Shown here: positions 9,064 to 18,345 of the stretch, in pieces
Layout: every line of letters starts with the position of its first letter
Numbering within the stretch: the stretch's first letter is position 1
Assembly (NCBI RefSeq): GCF_014534745.1
Contig: NZ_JACVVP010000011.1
Location: 62,001-126,000, forward strand
Origin: Flammeovirga sp. EKP202
GTDB lineage: Bacteria; Bacteroidota; Bacteroidia; Cytophagales; Flammeovirgaceae
Length of the DNA stretch: 64,000 nucleotides
Direction: 5' to 3'
The notes under the pieces: generated by a model
Seen by the model: the letters and a program-made list of their open reading frames with translations, nothing else
Databases searched by the model: none
What the model was told of the DNA's origin: nothing
Translations under genes and position numbers: made by a program

Positions 9064-9432
9064 ATGAAAAAGATTATTGCATTATCGGTAATAGTATTGA
9101 TGTCACTTGTGTCATTTGCTCAAGACGTACCCGCTCCTGGAAATTGGGCGAAGAAAAATGCAGAACAATACGTAGCATTTGCAACTAAAGAGTGGAACTT
9201 AACAGAAGAGCAACAAGAGGTGATTTATAGTTATCGTTTAGATTTTATTGCTAGACGTTCTCATGTGTACCAACAAAAGAAGGCGGGTAAACTCACTCAA
9301 GAGGAAGTGAAAACTCAAGTACAAGCTATTCAAAAAGATATTTCTCAAAAGTTTACAAAGTACTTAGACATTAAGTGGAAAGAATACTACAGAGTAAATA
9401 AAGCTTTTGACGAAAGCAGAAAAGGTAAATAA
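9064..9432 (+). CDS. small secreted helical protein, paralog of the gene at 9990
   Basis: 122 residues with a signal peptide (…LMSLVSFAQ). The mature part is charged and helical: WAKKNAEQYVAFATKEWNL, then TEEQQEVIYSYRLDFIARRS, then an amphipathic coiled region with KKAGKLTQEEV. It is clearly homologous to the gene at 9990: the same WAK-AE-YA-F-KEWNL-EEQ pattern, identical KKAGKL and a shared KWKEYYRV/HWKEYYRV ending. The LTEEQ-type helices recall Spy/CpxP-like periplasmic proteins, but I cannot assign a family. It is 12 bp after the GH140-like gene, so it is probably the last gene of that transcript. Function unknown. Confidence 0.7.
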   Translation: MKKIIALSVIVLMSLVSFAQDVPAPGNWAKKNAEQYVAFATKEWNLTEEQQEVIYSYRLDFIARRSHVYQQKKAGKLTQEEVKTQVQAIQKDISQKFTKYLDIKWKEYYRVNKAFDESRKGK

Positions 9433-9454
9433 CAAGCTTTTGAAGAGTGAAGAA

Positions 9455-9762
9455 TTGTAAACTAGGTTTTCCTATTTCAAAAAGTACTATTGAAGTTTTA
9501 CAGTATCTCCCTCGGCCTTGAAGGAAAAAGCGTTAAGAATTTCATGTATTGAGCCGTCAAAAATGATTTTACTGTTTGAGCGCAGCGAGTTTAAAATCAT
9601 TTAGGCGAAAGAAATGGAATTTAGCTTTTGCGTTCAAAGCCTTGAATTTTTTGCTTCGTTTTTGTTTCAAGACAAAAATGAAGAAGAAAGAAGCTTGGAA
9701 GTACTTTGTAATAGGTAGTTTACTTACGTTAGTATCAGGCATTTTCAAAAACTTAGTTTACG
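9455..9762 (+). repeat. dispersed 380-bp intergenic element, copy B (shortened)
   Basis: Starts with TGTAAACTAGG and ends with CTTAGTTTACG. It keeps the central block (GGCCTTGAAGG, AAAATGATTTTACTGTTTGAG, GGAATTTAGC-like text, TTTTTGCTTCGTTTTTGTTT) but lacks the left-hand portion with the CGAATG…CATTCG arms. It separates the two paralogous small-protein genes. Confidence 0.8.
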
Positions 9763-9989
9763 AATCTCAAACTCATCAAAAACTTTACCCAAGTATTTTG
9801 AGAGGCGTGGCTTACTACACACTTATAGGATAAAAAGAAATATTGTAGAGTTTTAAAGTAATTCGCAGATAGTAATAATCAATATTCTTTCCCCTTTGAT
9901 TTGTGTAGTAGCTAACGCTCATCAAAACACTATTTCCACTTAAGCATTCTAAATAATACTCTCATTGAAATCAATAAATCAACTAAATT

Positions 9990-10352
9990 ATGAAAAAGTT
10001 AATCTCAATATCAGTTTTATTATTCTTATACTTTACCTCTTCCGCACAAACATCTTCACTGGGTGTTTGGGCAAAAATGGATGCAGAAAATTATGCATCA
10101 TTTGTACAAAAAGAATGGAACCTTTCAGAAGAACAAGAAGACACAATCTATGAGTACCGACTGGATTTTGTTGCGAAAAGATCACATATATTCAAACAGA
10201 AAAAAGCAGGCAAACTATCAGAAGAGGAAGTGAAAAAACAAGTTCAAGCCGTTCAAACAGAAATTACACAGAAATTCAGAAAATATTTGGGTATTCATTG
10301 GAAAGAATACTATAGGGTTGAAAAAGCCTTTAAGAAATATAAAAATGGGTAG
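9990..10352 (+). CDS. small secreted helical protein, paralog of the gene at 9064
   Basis: 120 residues, signal peptide (MKKLISISVLLFLYFTSSAQ). The mature sequence (GVWAKMDAENYASFVQKEWN…) matches the gene at 9064 along its full length with no gap, so the two arose by tandem duplication. Copy B of the dispersed element lies between them. The charged helices (LSEEQEDTIYEYRLDFVAKR, KKAGKLSEEEVKKQ) suggest a helical bundle or coiled coil. No catalytic motif. Placement in the degradation block suggests a periplasmic or surface role. Another small secreted protein sits in the second operon at 32372, but similarity there is not convincing. Confidence 0.7.
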   Translation: MKKLISISVLLFLYFTSSAQTSSLGVWAKMDAENYASFVQKEWNLSEEQEDTIYEYRLDFVAKRSHIFKQKKAGKLSEEEVKKQVQAVQTEITQKFRKYLGIHWKEYYRVEKAFKKYKNG

Positions 10353-10380
10353 CATTGATTTCTATAAAACTAGTTATTCA

Positions 10381-10433
10381 TACCCCCATCCCAACAGTCA
10401 CAAAAATATCATTTAAAAGGGGGTAAAAACTCC
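10381..10433. promoter_or_regulatory. inverted G/C-tract site upstream of the GH2 gene
   Basis: TACCCCC at 10381-10387 and its complement GGGGGTA at 10419-10425 face each other 31 bp apart, about 100-140 bp before the GH2 start. The second half lies in AAAAGGGGGTAAAAACTCC, like boxes before other units in the window. A possible operator for the GH2-GH28-sulfatase-GH3 unit. Confidence 0.4.
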
Positions 10434-10523
10434 TTTCTTTCTTTATTGTTGTTTTTTAGCGGAGTAAGTTATATCCTCATTGTTTCTTTGTGAGTACAAC
10501 AAACCTAGCAAACAGATTTAGAG

Positions 10524-13052
10524 ATGAAAGGAATTATTATATTACTCTTGGGGATTTTTTTAGTATCCTGTTCTCAAGGTAAAGCAGACTTACAAAGAGA
10601 AATAGACTTCAATTTTGATTGGAAATTTACGTTGGTGGAAGATACTTTGCCCCCCACGCAAGTTCCTTTATCAGATCAAGATTGGAGAGACATAAGACTC
10701 CCTCACGATTGGAGTGTTGAAGCTTCTTTTGACTCAACTTTAGAAGGATGTGTGGGGTACTTACCCGGTGGCGTTGGTGTGTATCAAAAGCATTTTAAAA
10801 CGCCAGTAGATCTAAAAACTAAAAATGTATTTATCCTTTTTGATGGAGTGTATAACAATGCCACTTTTTGGATCAATGGTAAAAAGTTAGGTGTCAATCC
10901 TTATGGGTATTCACCCGTTTATTATGACCTTTCGTCTTATCTTCATGAAGATGATAAAGAAAATATCATCACAGTTCATGTAGATCATTCTCGTTTTGCA
11001 GACAGTAGATGGTATACAGGAAGTGGCATTTATAGAAATGTCAAATTAGTAACGATGGATAAATTGCATATTCCAATTTGGGGCACATTTATCACCACCC
11101 CAGAAGTTTCTAAAGAGGAATCAAAGGTACAGCTTCAGATCAAGTTAGAAAACAATCATACTACAGAGCAAGACGTAGAAATTACAACAAGTATTGTGGA
11201 TGCTTTTGGAAAAGAAATTACAAAAGTAACATCAAATCAAATTTTAAAAGCGAACCTAAAAAATCAAATCACACAAGATTTTACAGTAAAATCACCAAAG
11301 TTGTGGTCACCTGATACACCTATTCTTTACAATGCTTTGACGCAATTGAAAGTCAATGGAAAAGTCGTGGATGAATATAACACTCCGTTTGGTATTCGTT
11401 CTATTGAGTTTAAAGTAAATGAAGGCTTTTATTTAAATGGGAAAAATACTTTAGTGAAAGGTGTGTGTTTACATCATGATGCTGGGCTAGTAGGTACAGC
11501 GGTGCCATTGGGCGTGTGGGAACGTAGGTTAAAACTATTAAAAGAGGGTGGTGTCAATGCAATCCGTACGTCTCATAATCCGTTTTCAAAAGAGTTCTTA
11601 GAGCTTTGTGATCGCATGGGTTTCTTGGTACAACATGAGTTATTTGATGAATTTGATTACCCTAAGGATAAACGTCAGAATTTTCATGATCAACATTCGG
11701 ATTATTCGACAAGAGGTTATGATGAACATTTTCAAAAGTGGGCTCAGAGTGATTTGCAACGTACCATGTTAAGAGATAGAAACCATCCCTCTGTATTCCA
11801 ATGGAGTATTGGCAACGAGATCGAATGGACGTACCTGCATTATAGATTTATCACGGGTTTCTATACAGATCCTAAGAATCCAGGGAAGAGTAAAGGTTTC
11901 TTTGGTAAAACTCCAATGTTCACTCCTAAGGAGTTAAAAGAACGTTATGACAATTGGGAAAAAGGAGATTACATTCTTGCTGAAACAGCTAAAAAACTAA
12001 ACGATTGGGTGAAAGAGATGGATGATACTCGTCCTACAACTGCTAATTTGATTATTCCTCAAGTCAGTCATGTCAGTGGATATGGAGATGCAGTAGATAT
12101 TCCGGGTTACAGCTATAGAAATGTGATTTTTCCTTGGGCGAAGAAGTATTTCCCAAATACACAAGTGACGACCAATGAGTGCCCTGGTACATGGGATGAT
12201 TGGAAACAAGTGTTAGAATATCCTGGTGTGTTCAGTATTTTCATGTGGACAGGAATTGATTATATCGGTGAAAGAAATGAACGTTGGCCAGAAAAAAGTG
12301 CTTGGGGAGATATGCTTGATTTGGCAGGTTTCAAAGTGACGGGCTGGAATTACTTTAAGAGTATTTGGAAAGATGAACCTCACATTTCTATTGGTACTTT
12401 GCCACTGAAGGAGTCAGGTTTTAAAGCACATCCTATGTCAGGTCTTCCTGTAGCGAAAGCAAATAAATCATACAAGTGGAGAAATAGTAACTGGCATTGG
12501 AATTATAAAAAAGGAGAAAAGGTATTGGTGGAAGTGACTTCTAATTATTCCACTGTTGAGTTGTTGCTGAATGGCAAGTCATTAGGCTACAGAAGTATGT
12601 CCGACAGTCCGGGTAGAATCATGCGTTGGGTTGTTCCTTATGAAGAAGGAGAATTGGTTGCAAGAGCAAAATTTGGGAAAGAAGAAACAATCACAAAACT
12701 TAAATCAGCAGGAAAGCCTTCTCAGTTTTCAATTACAGCAGATAAAAAACAGTTAAAAGCTGATGCCTATGATGTCTCTCATATTGTTTTACAGTTGGAA
12801 GATAAAGAGGGGAATCCTGTCAAAACGGAAGATGTAAAAGTCACTTTTGAAGTAGAAGGCAATGTAAAACTTTTAGGGGTAGATAATGGAGCCTGGACCA
12901 ATATTCAAGATTTCCAATCCAATCAACTTATGACTTCAAAAGGTAGAGCCTTGACTATCATTCAGACCACTAAAAAGGCTGGTGATATCAAATTAACAGC
13001 AAAGGTGGAAGGGTATCCTCAACAAACAATTACGCTAAAATCATCTAAATAA
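10524..13052 (+). CDS. GH2 family glycoside hydrolase (beta-galactosidase-like), lipoprotein
   Basis: 842 residues. The signal sequence ends in a lipobox (LLLGIFLVSC), so it is probably a lipid-anchored outer-membrane or periplasmic enzyme. It carries the GH2 sugar-binding domain (WRDIRLPHDWSVEASF…), an Ig-like domain, a TIM barrel and C-terminal beta domains including a DUF4982/Big1-like part. The acid/base is E432 in WSIGNEIEW and the nucleophile E552 in TTNECPGTWD. The barrel also has the GH2 phrase GVCLHHDAG…AIRTSHNP. Specificity is not readable; beta-galactosidase on agar or porphyran oligosaccharides is the contextual guess. The GH28-like gene follows 16 bp later. An inverted G/C-tract pair upstream may mark its own promoter region. 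Confidence 0.9.
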   Translation: MKGIIILLLGIFLVSCSQGKADLQREIDFNFDWKFTLVEDTLPPTQVPLSDQDWRDIRLPHDWSVEASFDSTLEGCVGYLPGGVGVYQKHFKTPVDLKTKNVFILFDGVYNNATFWINGKKLGVNPYGYSPVYYDLSSYLHEDDKENIITVHVDHSRFADSRWYTGSGIYRNVKLVTMDKLHIPIWGTFITTPEVSKEESKVQLQIKLENNHTTEQDVEITTSIVDAFGKEITKVTSNQILKANLKNQITQDFTVKSPKLWSPDTPILYNALTQLKVNGKVVDEYNTPFGIRSIEFKVNEGFYLNGKNTLVKGVCLHHDAGLVGTAVPLGVWERRLKLLKEGGVNAIRTSHNPFSKEFLELCDRMGFLVQHELFDEFDYPKDKRQNFHDQHSDYSTRGYDEHFQKWAQSDLQRTMLRDRNHPSVFQWSIGNEIEWTYLHYRFITGFYTDPKNPGKSKGFFGKTPMFTPKELKERYDNWEKGDYILAETAKKLNDWVKEMDDTRPTTANLIIPQVSHVSGYGDAVDIPGYSYRNVIFPWAKKYFPNTQVTTNECPGTWDDWKQVLEYPGVFSIFMWTGIDYIGERNERWPEKSAWGDMLDLAGFKVTGWNYFKSIWKDEPHISIGTLPLKESGFKAHPMSGLPVAKANKSYKWRNSNWHWNYKKGEKVLVEVTSNYSTVELLLNGKSLGYRSMSDSPGRIMRWVVPYEEGELVARAKFGKEETITKLKSAGKPSQFSITADKKQLKADAYDVSHIVLQLEDKEGNPVKTEDVKVTFEVEGNVKLLGVDNGAWTNIQDFQSNQLMTSKGRALTIIQTTKKAGDIKLTAKVEGYPQQTITLKSSK

Positions 13053-13068
13053 TAAATTAAATAAAAGT

Positions 13069-14520
13069 ATGAAACTAAATGTCCTCTTTTTGATCGCTTA
13101 TTTACTAACTACCTCTCTCTGGGGCCAAAATTCTGTCGTAAATGTCACGGATTATGGTGCTGTAGGAGATAGAACTACTCTCAATACGACTTCATTTCAA
13201 CAAGCGATTGACGCTTGTGCAAAAGAAGGGGGAGGAACTGTTAAAGTTGGAGATGGAGTATTCAAAATAGGGACAATTTTTCTAAAAGATAATGTAAAAC
13301 TTTGGGTCACGGAAGGAGCAAAAATCATAGGGAGTAAAAACCCCTTGGATTATAAAAGCATTGCTCCTTTTGTGGATGCCACTGGACAGCCAAGAGGGAA
13401 GTGTTTGATTGGTGCTGAAAATGCAAAAGGAATAGCAATCTATGGTAAGGGAGTAATTAATGGTCAGGGTAAAATGTTTTTGTATGAAAATGCAAATGCT
13501 ACTTTGGAGCAATTAGGTATTCCAAAAGAGAAAAGAAAACCATTGATAGCAGACCGCCCATTCTTGGTTCGATTAGTAGGGTGTGAAGATATCAGCATCA
13601 ATCAAATTACTTTACGACAGTCTTCTGCATGGACGCTTCATTTTTTTCAATGTAAAAATGCAGTGGTAGATGGAATCAAAATCTATAGTCATGCTCATCG
13701 AAATAATGATGGAATTGACATTGATTCGAGTACCGGTATTTTTATTAAGGATTCTAATATTGATGCCGGTGATGATGCGGTTTGTGTTAAAGCAACAAGT
13801 CCATTACCTACTCAAAATGTAGAAGTTGAAAATTGTACTCTCAAAAGTGATTGGGGAGCTATTAAATTTGGAACCGAGTCAATGGGTGATTTCAAAGACA
13901 TTCATATTCATGATTGTACAATAAAAGAAACCTTGGGTGGCGGTATCAAAATCTTAAGTGTCGATGGGGCAAATATTGAAAATATTGTCATTGAAAACAT
14001 CAAAATGTACGGGGTGGACATGCCTATTTTTGTTCGATTGGGTGAGCGTTTAAGAACTTATAGAAATGCCCCTCAAGAAGAAGTAGGAAGCATGAAAAAC
14101 ATCCTATTGAAGAATATTTATGCAGAGGTGTTACCTGCAAATAAGACAAGAGTAGCTTCACCAAGCTGTATTTTGATGACAGGTACTGACCAACATAGGA
14201 TCGAAGATTTCAGAATGGAGAAAATCGAAATTAAGATAGAGAGTGAAGGAAAGAAATCAGATAAAAACAACGAAGTACCGACACTAGAAAAAAAGTATCC
14301 TGAGTATATCCCCTTCGGTGTTTTACCAGCTTATGGAATGTATGCTAGAAATATCAAAAATATCACTATCAAAAACCTTCATATTCATCAAAGTGGTGAT
14401 GATCAGAGGTATCCAATTTTGTTTGATAATGTAATTTCAAATACATCTAAAAACTTAAAGTTAAACAACGAAAAAGTAGTGATCAATTTTGCAAACTCAG
14501 ATGATGAAAATGAACTATAA
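13069..14520 (+). CDS. GH28-like right-handed beta-helix glycoside hydrolase
   Basis: 483 residues with a signal peptide (…TTSLWGQ). It opens with VNVTDYGAVGD, the usual start of pectin-lyase-fold GH28 enzymes. The catalytic block follows in order: NNDGIDID (212-219), DAGDDAVCV (232-240) with the paired Asp, and GAIKFGTES (263-271), where classical polygalacturonases have a GHG histidine motif. This variant is common in exo-acting or divergent GH28 members. The family hydrolyses alpha-linked galacturonans or rhamnogalacturonans, so substrate in a sulfated-galactan setting is uncertain. Its stop lies about 18 bp inside the next gene, showing translational coupling within GH2-GH28-sulfatase-GH3. 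Confidence 0.85.
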   Translation: MKLNVLFLIAYLLTTSLWGQNSVVNVTDYGAVGDRTTLNTTSFQQAIDACAKEGGGTVKVGDGVFKIGTIFLKDNVKLWVTEGAKIIGSKNPLDYKSIAPFVDATGQPRGKCLIGAENAKGIAIYGKGVINGQGKMFLYENANATLEQLGIPKEKRKPLIADRPFLVRLVGCEDISINQITLRQSSAWTLHFFQCKNAVVDGIKIYSHAHRNNDGIDIDSSTGIFIKDSNIDAGDDAVCVKATSPLPTQNVEVENCTLKSDWGAIKFGTESMGDFKDIHIHDCTIKETLGGGIKILSVDGANIENIVIENIKMYGVDMPIFVRLGERLRTYRNAPQEEVGSMKNILLKNIYAEVLPANKTRVASPSCILMTGTDQHRIEDFRMEKIEIKIESEGKKSDKNNEVPTLEKKYPEYIPFGVLPAYGMYARNIKNITIKNLHIHQSGDDQRYPILFDNVISNTSKNLKLNNEKVVINFANSDDENEL

Positions 14521-16051
14521 ACTCTTACTACTACTGCTCATTTTTGTCCCAAAGGCATGGGCACAACAACCTAATGTGGTTTTGATTTACACGGATGACC
14601 ACCGTTACAGTGGTATTCATGCTTTAGGTGGACAGGCGGTAGAAACGCCTCATATGGATAAGTTATCAGAGGAAGGAGTCGTTTTCGATAATGCTTATCT
14701 AATGGGTTCTTTTGCAGGAGCAACTTGTATCCCGAGCCGAGCCATGTTGTTATCTGGTCGACCGCTTTTTCATTTGAAAGGAGCTGGACATCAAATTCCT
14801 AAAGAGCATACCACTATTGCGGAAGCTTTTCATAATGCAGGCTATCATTCTCATATTGTTGGGAAGTGGCATCAAGATAAAGCATCCGTTTCTAGAGCTT
14901 TTGATTCTGGAGGGCAAGTGATGGGATTGGGTGCTTATTTGGTCGATCATTATAGAATGCCGCTTTGGCAATGGAATGATCAAGGGAAGTACCCCAAAAG
15001 TGATGCTTACCTTATTTCATATGATAAAAAGCAAAATAGAGTAAAGGAATCGTTTACAGCGGAGAAACGTGAAAAAGGACCTTTTGGAACAGAAGAAAAT
15101 GGTCCTCATACATCAGAAATATTTGCTGAAGATGCCATTGATTTTATTGAAAATTACAAAGAAGAAAATCCCTTCTTTATGTATTTGGCATTTCATGCTC
15201 CTCATGATCCACGACAGGCCCCTAAGCGATTTAAAAAGAAATACCCTGAAGATAAAATTGAGCTCCCTCCATCTTATATGCCTCAACATCCTTTTGATAA
15301 TGGGCATATGTATTTAAGAGACGAAGCCTTAGCCGCTTGGCCAAGAACGAAGGAAGTTTCTCAAAAAGAGCTTTCAGATTACTACGCTATTATTACTCAC
15401 TTGGATGAACAAATCGGAAAAGTGATTGCTTCACTCAAAGCGAGTGGTCAATATGAAAATACGATCGTTGTTTTAGCCGGAGATAGTGGTTTGGCAGTAG
15501 GAAATCATGGCCTGATGGGAAAACAAAATGTATACGATGAAGACGGCCTTCATATTCCGTTGATTATTGGTGGCGGAGCGATGAAGCAACCGCAAAGAAA
15601 ATCAGCTTTATGTTACACACATGATATCTATCCTACGATTTGTGATCTTGCTAAAGTGAAAATTCCTGCTTCTGTAAAAGGAAAAAGTTTACTTCCTGTT
15701 ATCAATAATCAGAAAGAGCAAATCAGAGACTATACATATCATGCTTACCGTCAGTTCCAAAGGGCGTATAGAAAAGACGGTTATAAATTGATCGAATACG
15801 TTCGAGCTCCTGATTTCTCCAAAAAAGATGGGCATGCTGTAAGAGGATCAAGAGTCACGCAATTGTTTCATGTAAAGAACGATCCATGGGAAACACAAGA
15901 TTTATCTTTTTTCCCAGAATATCAAGAAAGAATAAAACAGATGCAATCGGAGATGATGAAGGTTGCTGAAAAAGAAGAAGATTATAAGGAAAAAGTAGAG
16001 TATGGTTTTGACTTTTGGGACTACTATCACTCGGCGTTAATTGTTAAATAA
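14501..16051 (+). CDS. S1-family formylglycine sulfatase
   Basis: 517 residues from the ATG at 14501. The frame is open to a TTG at 14489, but the ATG cluster at 14501/14504/14510 sits directly before the signal peptide (NYKLLLLLLIFVPKAWAQ). Cys76 in CIPSR is the residue oxidised to formylglycine by the maturase (C-x-P-S-R). Metal-site features include VVLIYTDDHR near the N-terminus and LAGDSGLAVGNHGLMGKQ later. VGKWHQ is the usual substrate-pocket segment. It removes sulfate esters from carbohydrate, probably in the periplasm. It overlaps the GH28 gene by 20 bp, and its TAA overlaps the next ATG by one base (TAATG). Confidence 0.9.
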   Translation: MMKMNYKLLLLLLIFVPKAWAQQPNVVLIYTDDHRYSGIHALGGQAVETPHMDKLSEEGVVFDNAYLMGSFAGATCIPSRAMLLSGRPLFHLKGAGHQIPKEHTTIAEAFHNAGYHSHIVGKWHQDKASVSRAFDSGGQVMGLGAYLVDHYRMPLWQWNDQGKYPKSDAYLISYDKKQNRVKESFTAEKREKGPFGTEENGPHTSEIFAEDAIDFIENYKEENPFFMYLAFHAPHDPRQAPKRFKKKYPEDKIELPPSYMPQHPFDNGHMYLRDEALAAWPRTKEVSQKELSDYYAIITHLDEQIGKVIASLKASGQYENTIVVLAGDSGLAVGNHGLMGKQNVYDEDGLHIPLIIGGGAMKQPQRKSALCYTHDIYPTICDLAKVKIPASVKGKSLLPVINNQKEQIRDYTYHAYRQFQRAYRKDGYKLIEYVRAPDFSKKDGHAVRGSRVTQLFHVKNDPWETQDLSFFPEYQERIKQMQSEMMKVAEKEEDYKEKVEYGFDFWDYYHSALIVK

Positions 16052-18267
16052 TGAATGAAATGAAATTAAATAGGTTAGCATTATTATTACTGTTTTGCTG
16101 GGCAAATATCGCTCAGGCACAAGAGGTCAATTTCTCTTATTTTGATGAATTACTACCAATTGAAGAGAGAGCGGAAATCCTCGTTAGTCAGATGACATTG
16201 GAGGAGAAAATCAATCAATTAATCAGTAGTGCTCCAGCCATTCCACGGTTGGATGTTCCCGCTTATGACTGGTGGAATGAAGCCTTGCACGGTATTGCAA
16301 GAAATGGTAAGGCCACCATTTTCCCTCAAGGTATTGGAATGGCAGCCACTTTCGATACAACTTTAGTTTTTGAAGTAGCAGATGCCATTTCAACGGAAGC
16401 TAGAGCGAAGTTTAAAATCTCCCAAGCAATGGGAAATACGAGCAAGTATGCTGGTTTGACGTTCTGGACACCCAATGTGAACATTTTCAGAGATCCACGT
16501 TGGGGAAGAGGACAAGAAACGTACGGTGAAGATCCTTATTTAACCTCAAGAATAGGTTTGTCTTTTGTAAAAGGGTTGCAAGGCGATGATGATAAAATTT
16601 TAAAAACAGCGGCTTGTGCAAAACACTTTGCAGTACATTCGGGACCAGAAAGTCAAAGACATACTTTTGATGCTCGACCAACACAAAAAGACTTGTATGA
16701 GACGTATCTACCTGCTTTTGAGACATTGGTTGTGGAAGGAAAAGTTGAAGGTGTAATGGGGGCTTACAATGCCGTATTTGGTGTTCCTTCATGTGCGAGT
16801 ACTTTCCTATTGGATGATGTATTGAGAAAGGATTGGGGATTTGATGGCTATGTGACTTCAGATTGTGGTGCGATCAATGGCATGTTCTACAAAATGAAAT
16901 ATGTGGATAGTGCTCCAAAAGCAGCAGCAACAGGATTAAATGAAGGGGTGAATTTGAATTGCGGTCGTACTTATCTAAAATTAGCGAAAGCGGTAGAACA
17001 AGGCTTGATCACTGAAGAAACAATTCATCAACGTGCAGTACAACTTTTCAAAACAAGATTCAGACTGGGAATGTTTAACAAGGACAATGCTCATCCTTAT
17101 TATAACGTTGCGAAAGAAAATATCCATTCCCCTGAACACGTGGAGTTAGCGAGAAAAGCAGCTCAAAAATCTATTGTTTTATTGAAAAATAAGAACAACG
17201 TATTACCACTTCCAAAAGATATTAAAGTTCCATATGTAACAGGTCCTTTCGCTAACTCAGCAGATATGTTGATGGGCAGTTATTACGGTATCAGTCCTAA
17301 TTTGGTGACCATTTTGGAAGGTATTGCAGACAAAGTTTCATTAGGTACTTCATTGAACTACAGAAGTGGTGCTTTACCATTCCAAAAAAATATCAATCCA
17401 AAAAACTGGGCACCAAAAGTTGCTGCTGAATCAGATGTAACGATTTGTGTAGTAGGTATCACCGCTGATATGGAAGGGGAAGAAGTAGATGCGATTGCTT
17501 CTGAAAATATTGGAGATAGAAAAGATTTGAAGCTACCAGAAAATCAATTGAACTATGTGAAGGAAATCATTGAAAGTAAAAAAGGACCTTTGGTGTTGGT
17601 AGTAGCAAGTGGTAGTCCGGTTTCATTGGAAGGTATTGAAGAGCATTGTGATGCCATCTTACATATTTGGTACCCAGGTGAGCAAGGAGGAAATGCAGTG
17701 GCTGATATCTTATTTGGTGATGTTTCTCCATCAGGAAAATTACCAATCACTTTCCCAAAAAGTATCGCTCAATTGCCGTCTTATGATGATTACTCTATGA
17801 AAGGAAGAACGTATAAGTTTATGAAAGAAGAGCCATTATTCCCATTTGGTTTTGGTTTAACATATACTGATTTTGCTTTTGAAAATCTTCAATTATCATC
17901 TTCTACTTTAAAACAGAAAGATAATTTAGAGTTGTCATTTACGGTAAGTAATACTGGAAAAGTAGATAGTGAAGATGTAGTACAACTTTATATTTCTCCT
18001 AAAAACCAAGAAGAATTAACACCTCAATATATCCTTCAGGGTTTCCAAAGAATTGCTTTAAAAGCAGGGGAAACAAAAGAATATACATTTGAATTATCAT
18101 CAGACAATTTCAAACTGTTCAACGATAAAGGTGAGAAAGAATGGGTGAGAGGAGAATATGATATCAGTATTTCGAATGCACTTCCTTCTGAAAGAAGTGA
18201 AGCATTGGGAGCTGCAAAACCATTGGTGAAAACAGTGAAATTAGTTGGTAAAAAATCAAGTAAATAA
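16051..18267 (+). CDS. GH3 family glycoside hydrolase (beta-xylosidase/beta-glucosidase type)
   Basis: 738 residues, signal peptide …ANIAQAQ. The GH3 N-terminal barrel shows DWWNEALHG, NIFRDPRWGRGQETYGEDP, CAKHFAVHSGPE and the nucleophile D271 in GYVTSDCGAI. The second alpha/beta domain (residues about 385-600) has KSIVLLKN and PSGKLPITFPKS, and a fibronectin-III-like domain ends the protein. The pattern is of the xylosidase/arabinosidase-like GH3 branch. It is strongly similar to the second GH3 at 34383, so the two are paralogs in two blocks. It is the last gene of the plus-strand run, coupled by TAATG to the sulfatase and followed by a strong terminator. M4 at 16060 is an alternative start. 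Confidence 0.9.
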   Translation: MNEMKLNRLALLLLFCWANIAQAQEVNFSYFDELLPIEERAEILVSQMTLEEKINQLISSAPAIPRLDVPAYDWWNEALHGIARNGKATIFPQGIGMAATFDTTLVFEVADAISTEARAKFKISQAMGNTSKYAGLTFWTPNVNIFRDPRWGRGQETYGEDPYLTSRIGLSFVKGLQGDDDKILKTAACAKHFAVHSGPESQRHTFDARPTQKDLYETYLPAFETLVVEGKVEGVMGAYNAVFGVPSCASTFLLDDVLRKDWGFDGYVTSDCGAINGMFYKMKYVDSAPKAAATGLNEGVNLNCGRTYLKLAKAVEQGLITEETIHQRAVQLFKTRFRLGMFNKDNAHPYYNVAKENIHSPEHVELARKAAQKSIVLLKNKNNVLPLPKDIKVPYVTGPFANSADMLMGSYYGISPNLVTILEGIADKVSLGTSLNYRSGALPFQKNINPKNWAPKVAAESDVTICVVGITADMEGEEVDAIASENIGDRKDLKLPENQLNYVKEIIESKKGPLVLVVASGSPVSLEGIEEHCDAILHIWYPGEQGGNAVADILFGDVSPSGKLPITFPKSIAQLPSYDDYSMKGRTYKFMKEEPLFPFGFGLTYTDFAFENLQLSSSTLKQKDNLELSFTVSNTGKVDSEDVVQLYISPKNQEELTPQYILQGFQRIALKAGETKEYTFELSSDNFKLFNDKGEKEWVRGEYDISISNALPSERSEALGAAKPLVKTVKLVGKKSSK

Positions 18268-18287
18268 TTAAATCAACAGATTTTTTT

Positions 18288-18329
18288 AAGGCTTCACTTC
18301 GGCACTTTTGCCTAGGTGAAGCTTTTTTA
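18288..18329 (+). terminator. terminator of the first degradation operon
   Basis: GCTTCAC (18291-18297) pairs with GTGAAGC (18316-18322), with an inner GGCA/TGCC stem, then a T6 run. It lies 20 bp after the GH3 stop. Confidence 0.85.
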
Positions 18330-18345
18330 ATGCTCAATTGGATAA

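Noticed and set aside
9576-9833. 85-codon open frame including KKKEAWKYFVIGSLLTLVSG
   Set aside because: Its first two thirds lie inside dispersed element copy B, and the frame is not open in the other copies. It is an accident of this copy.
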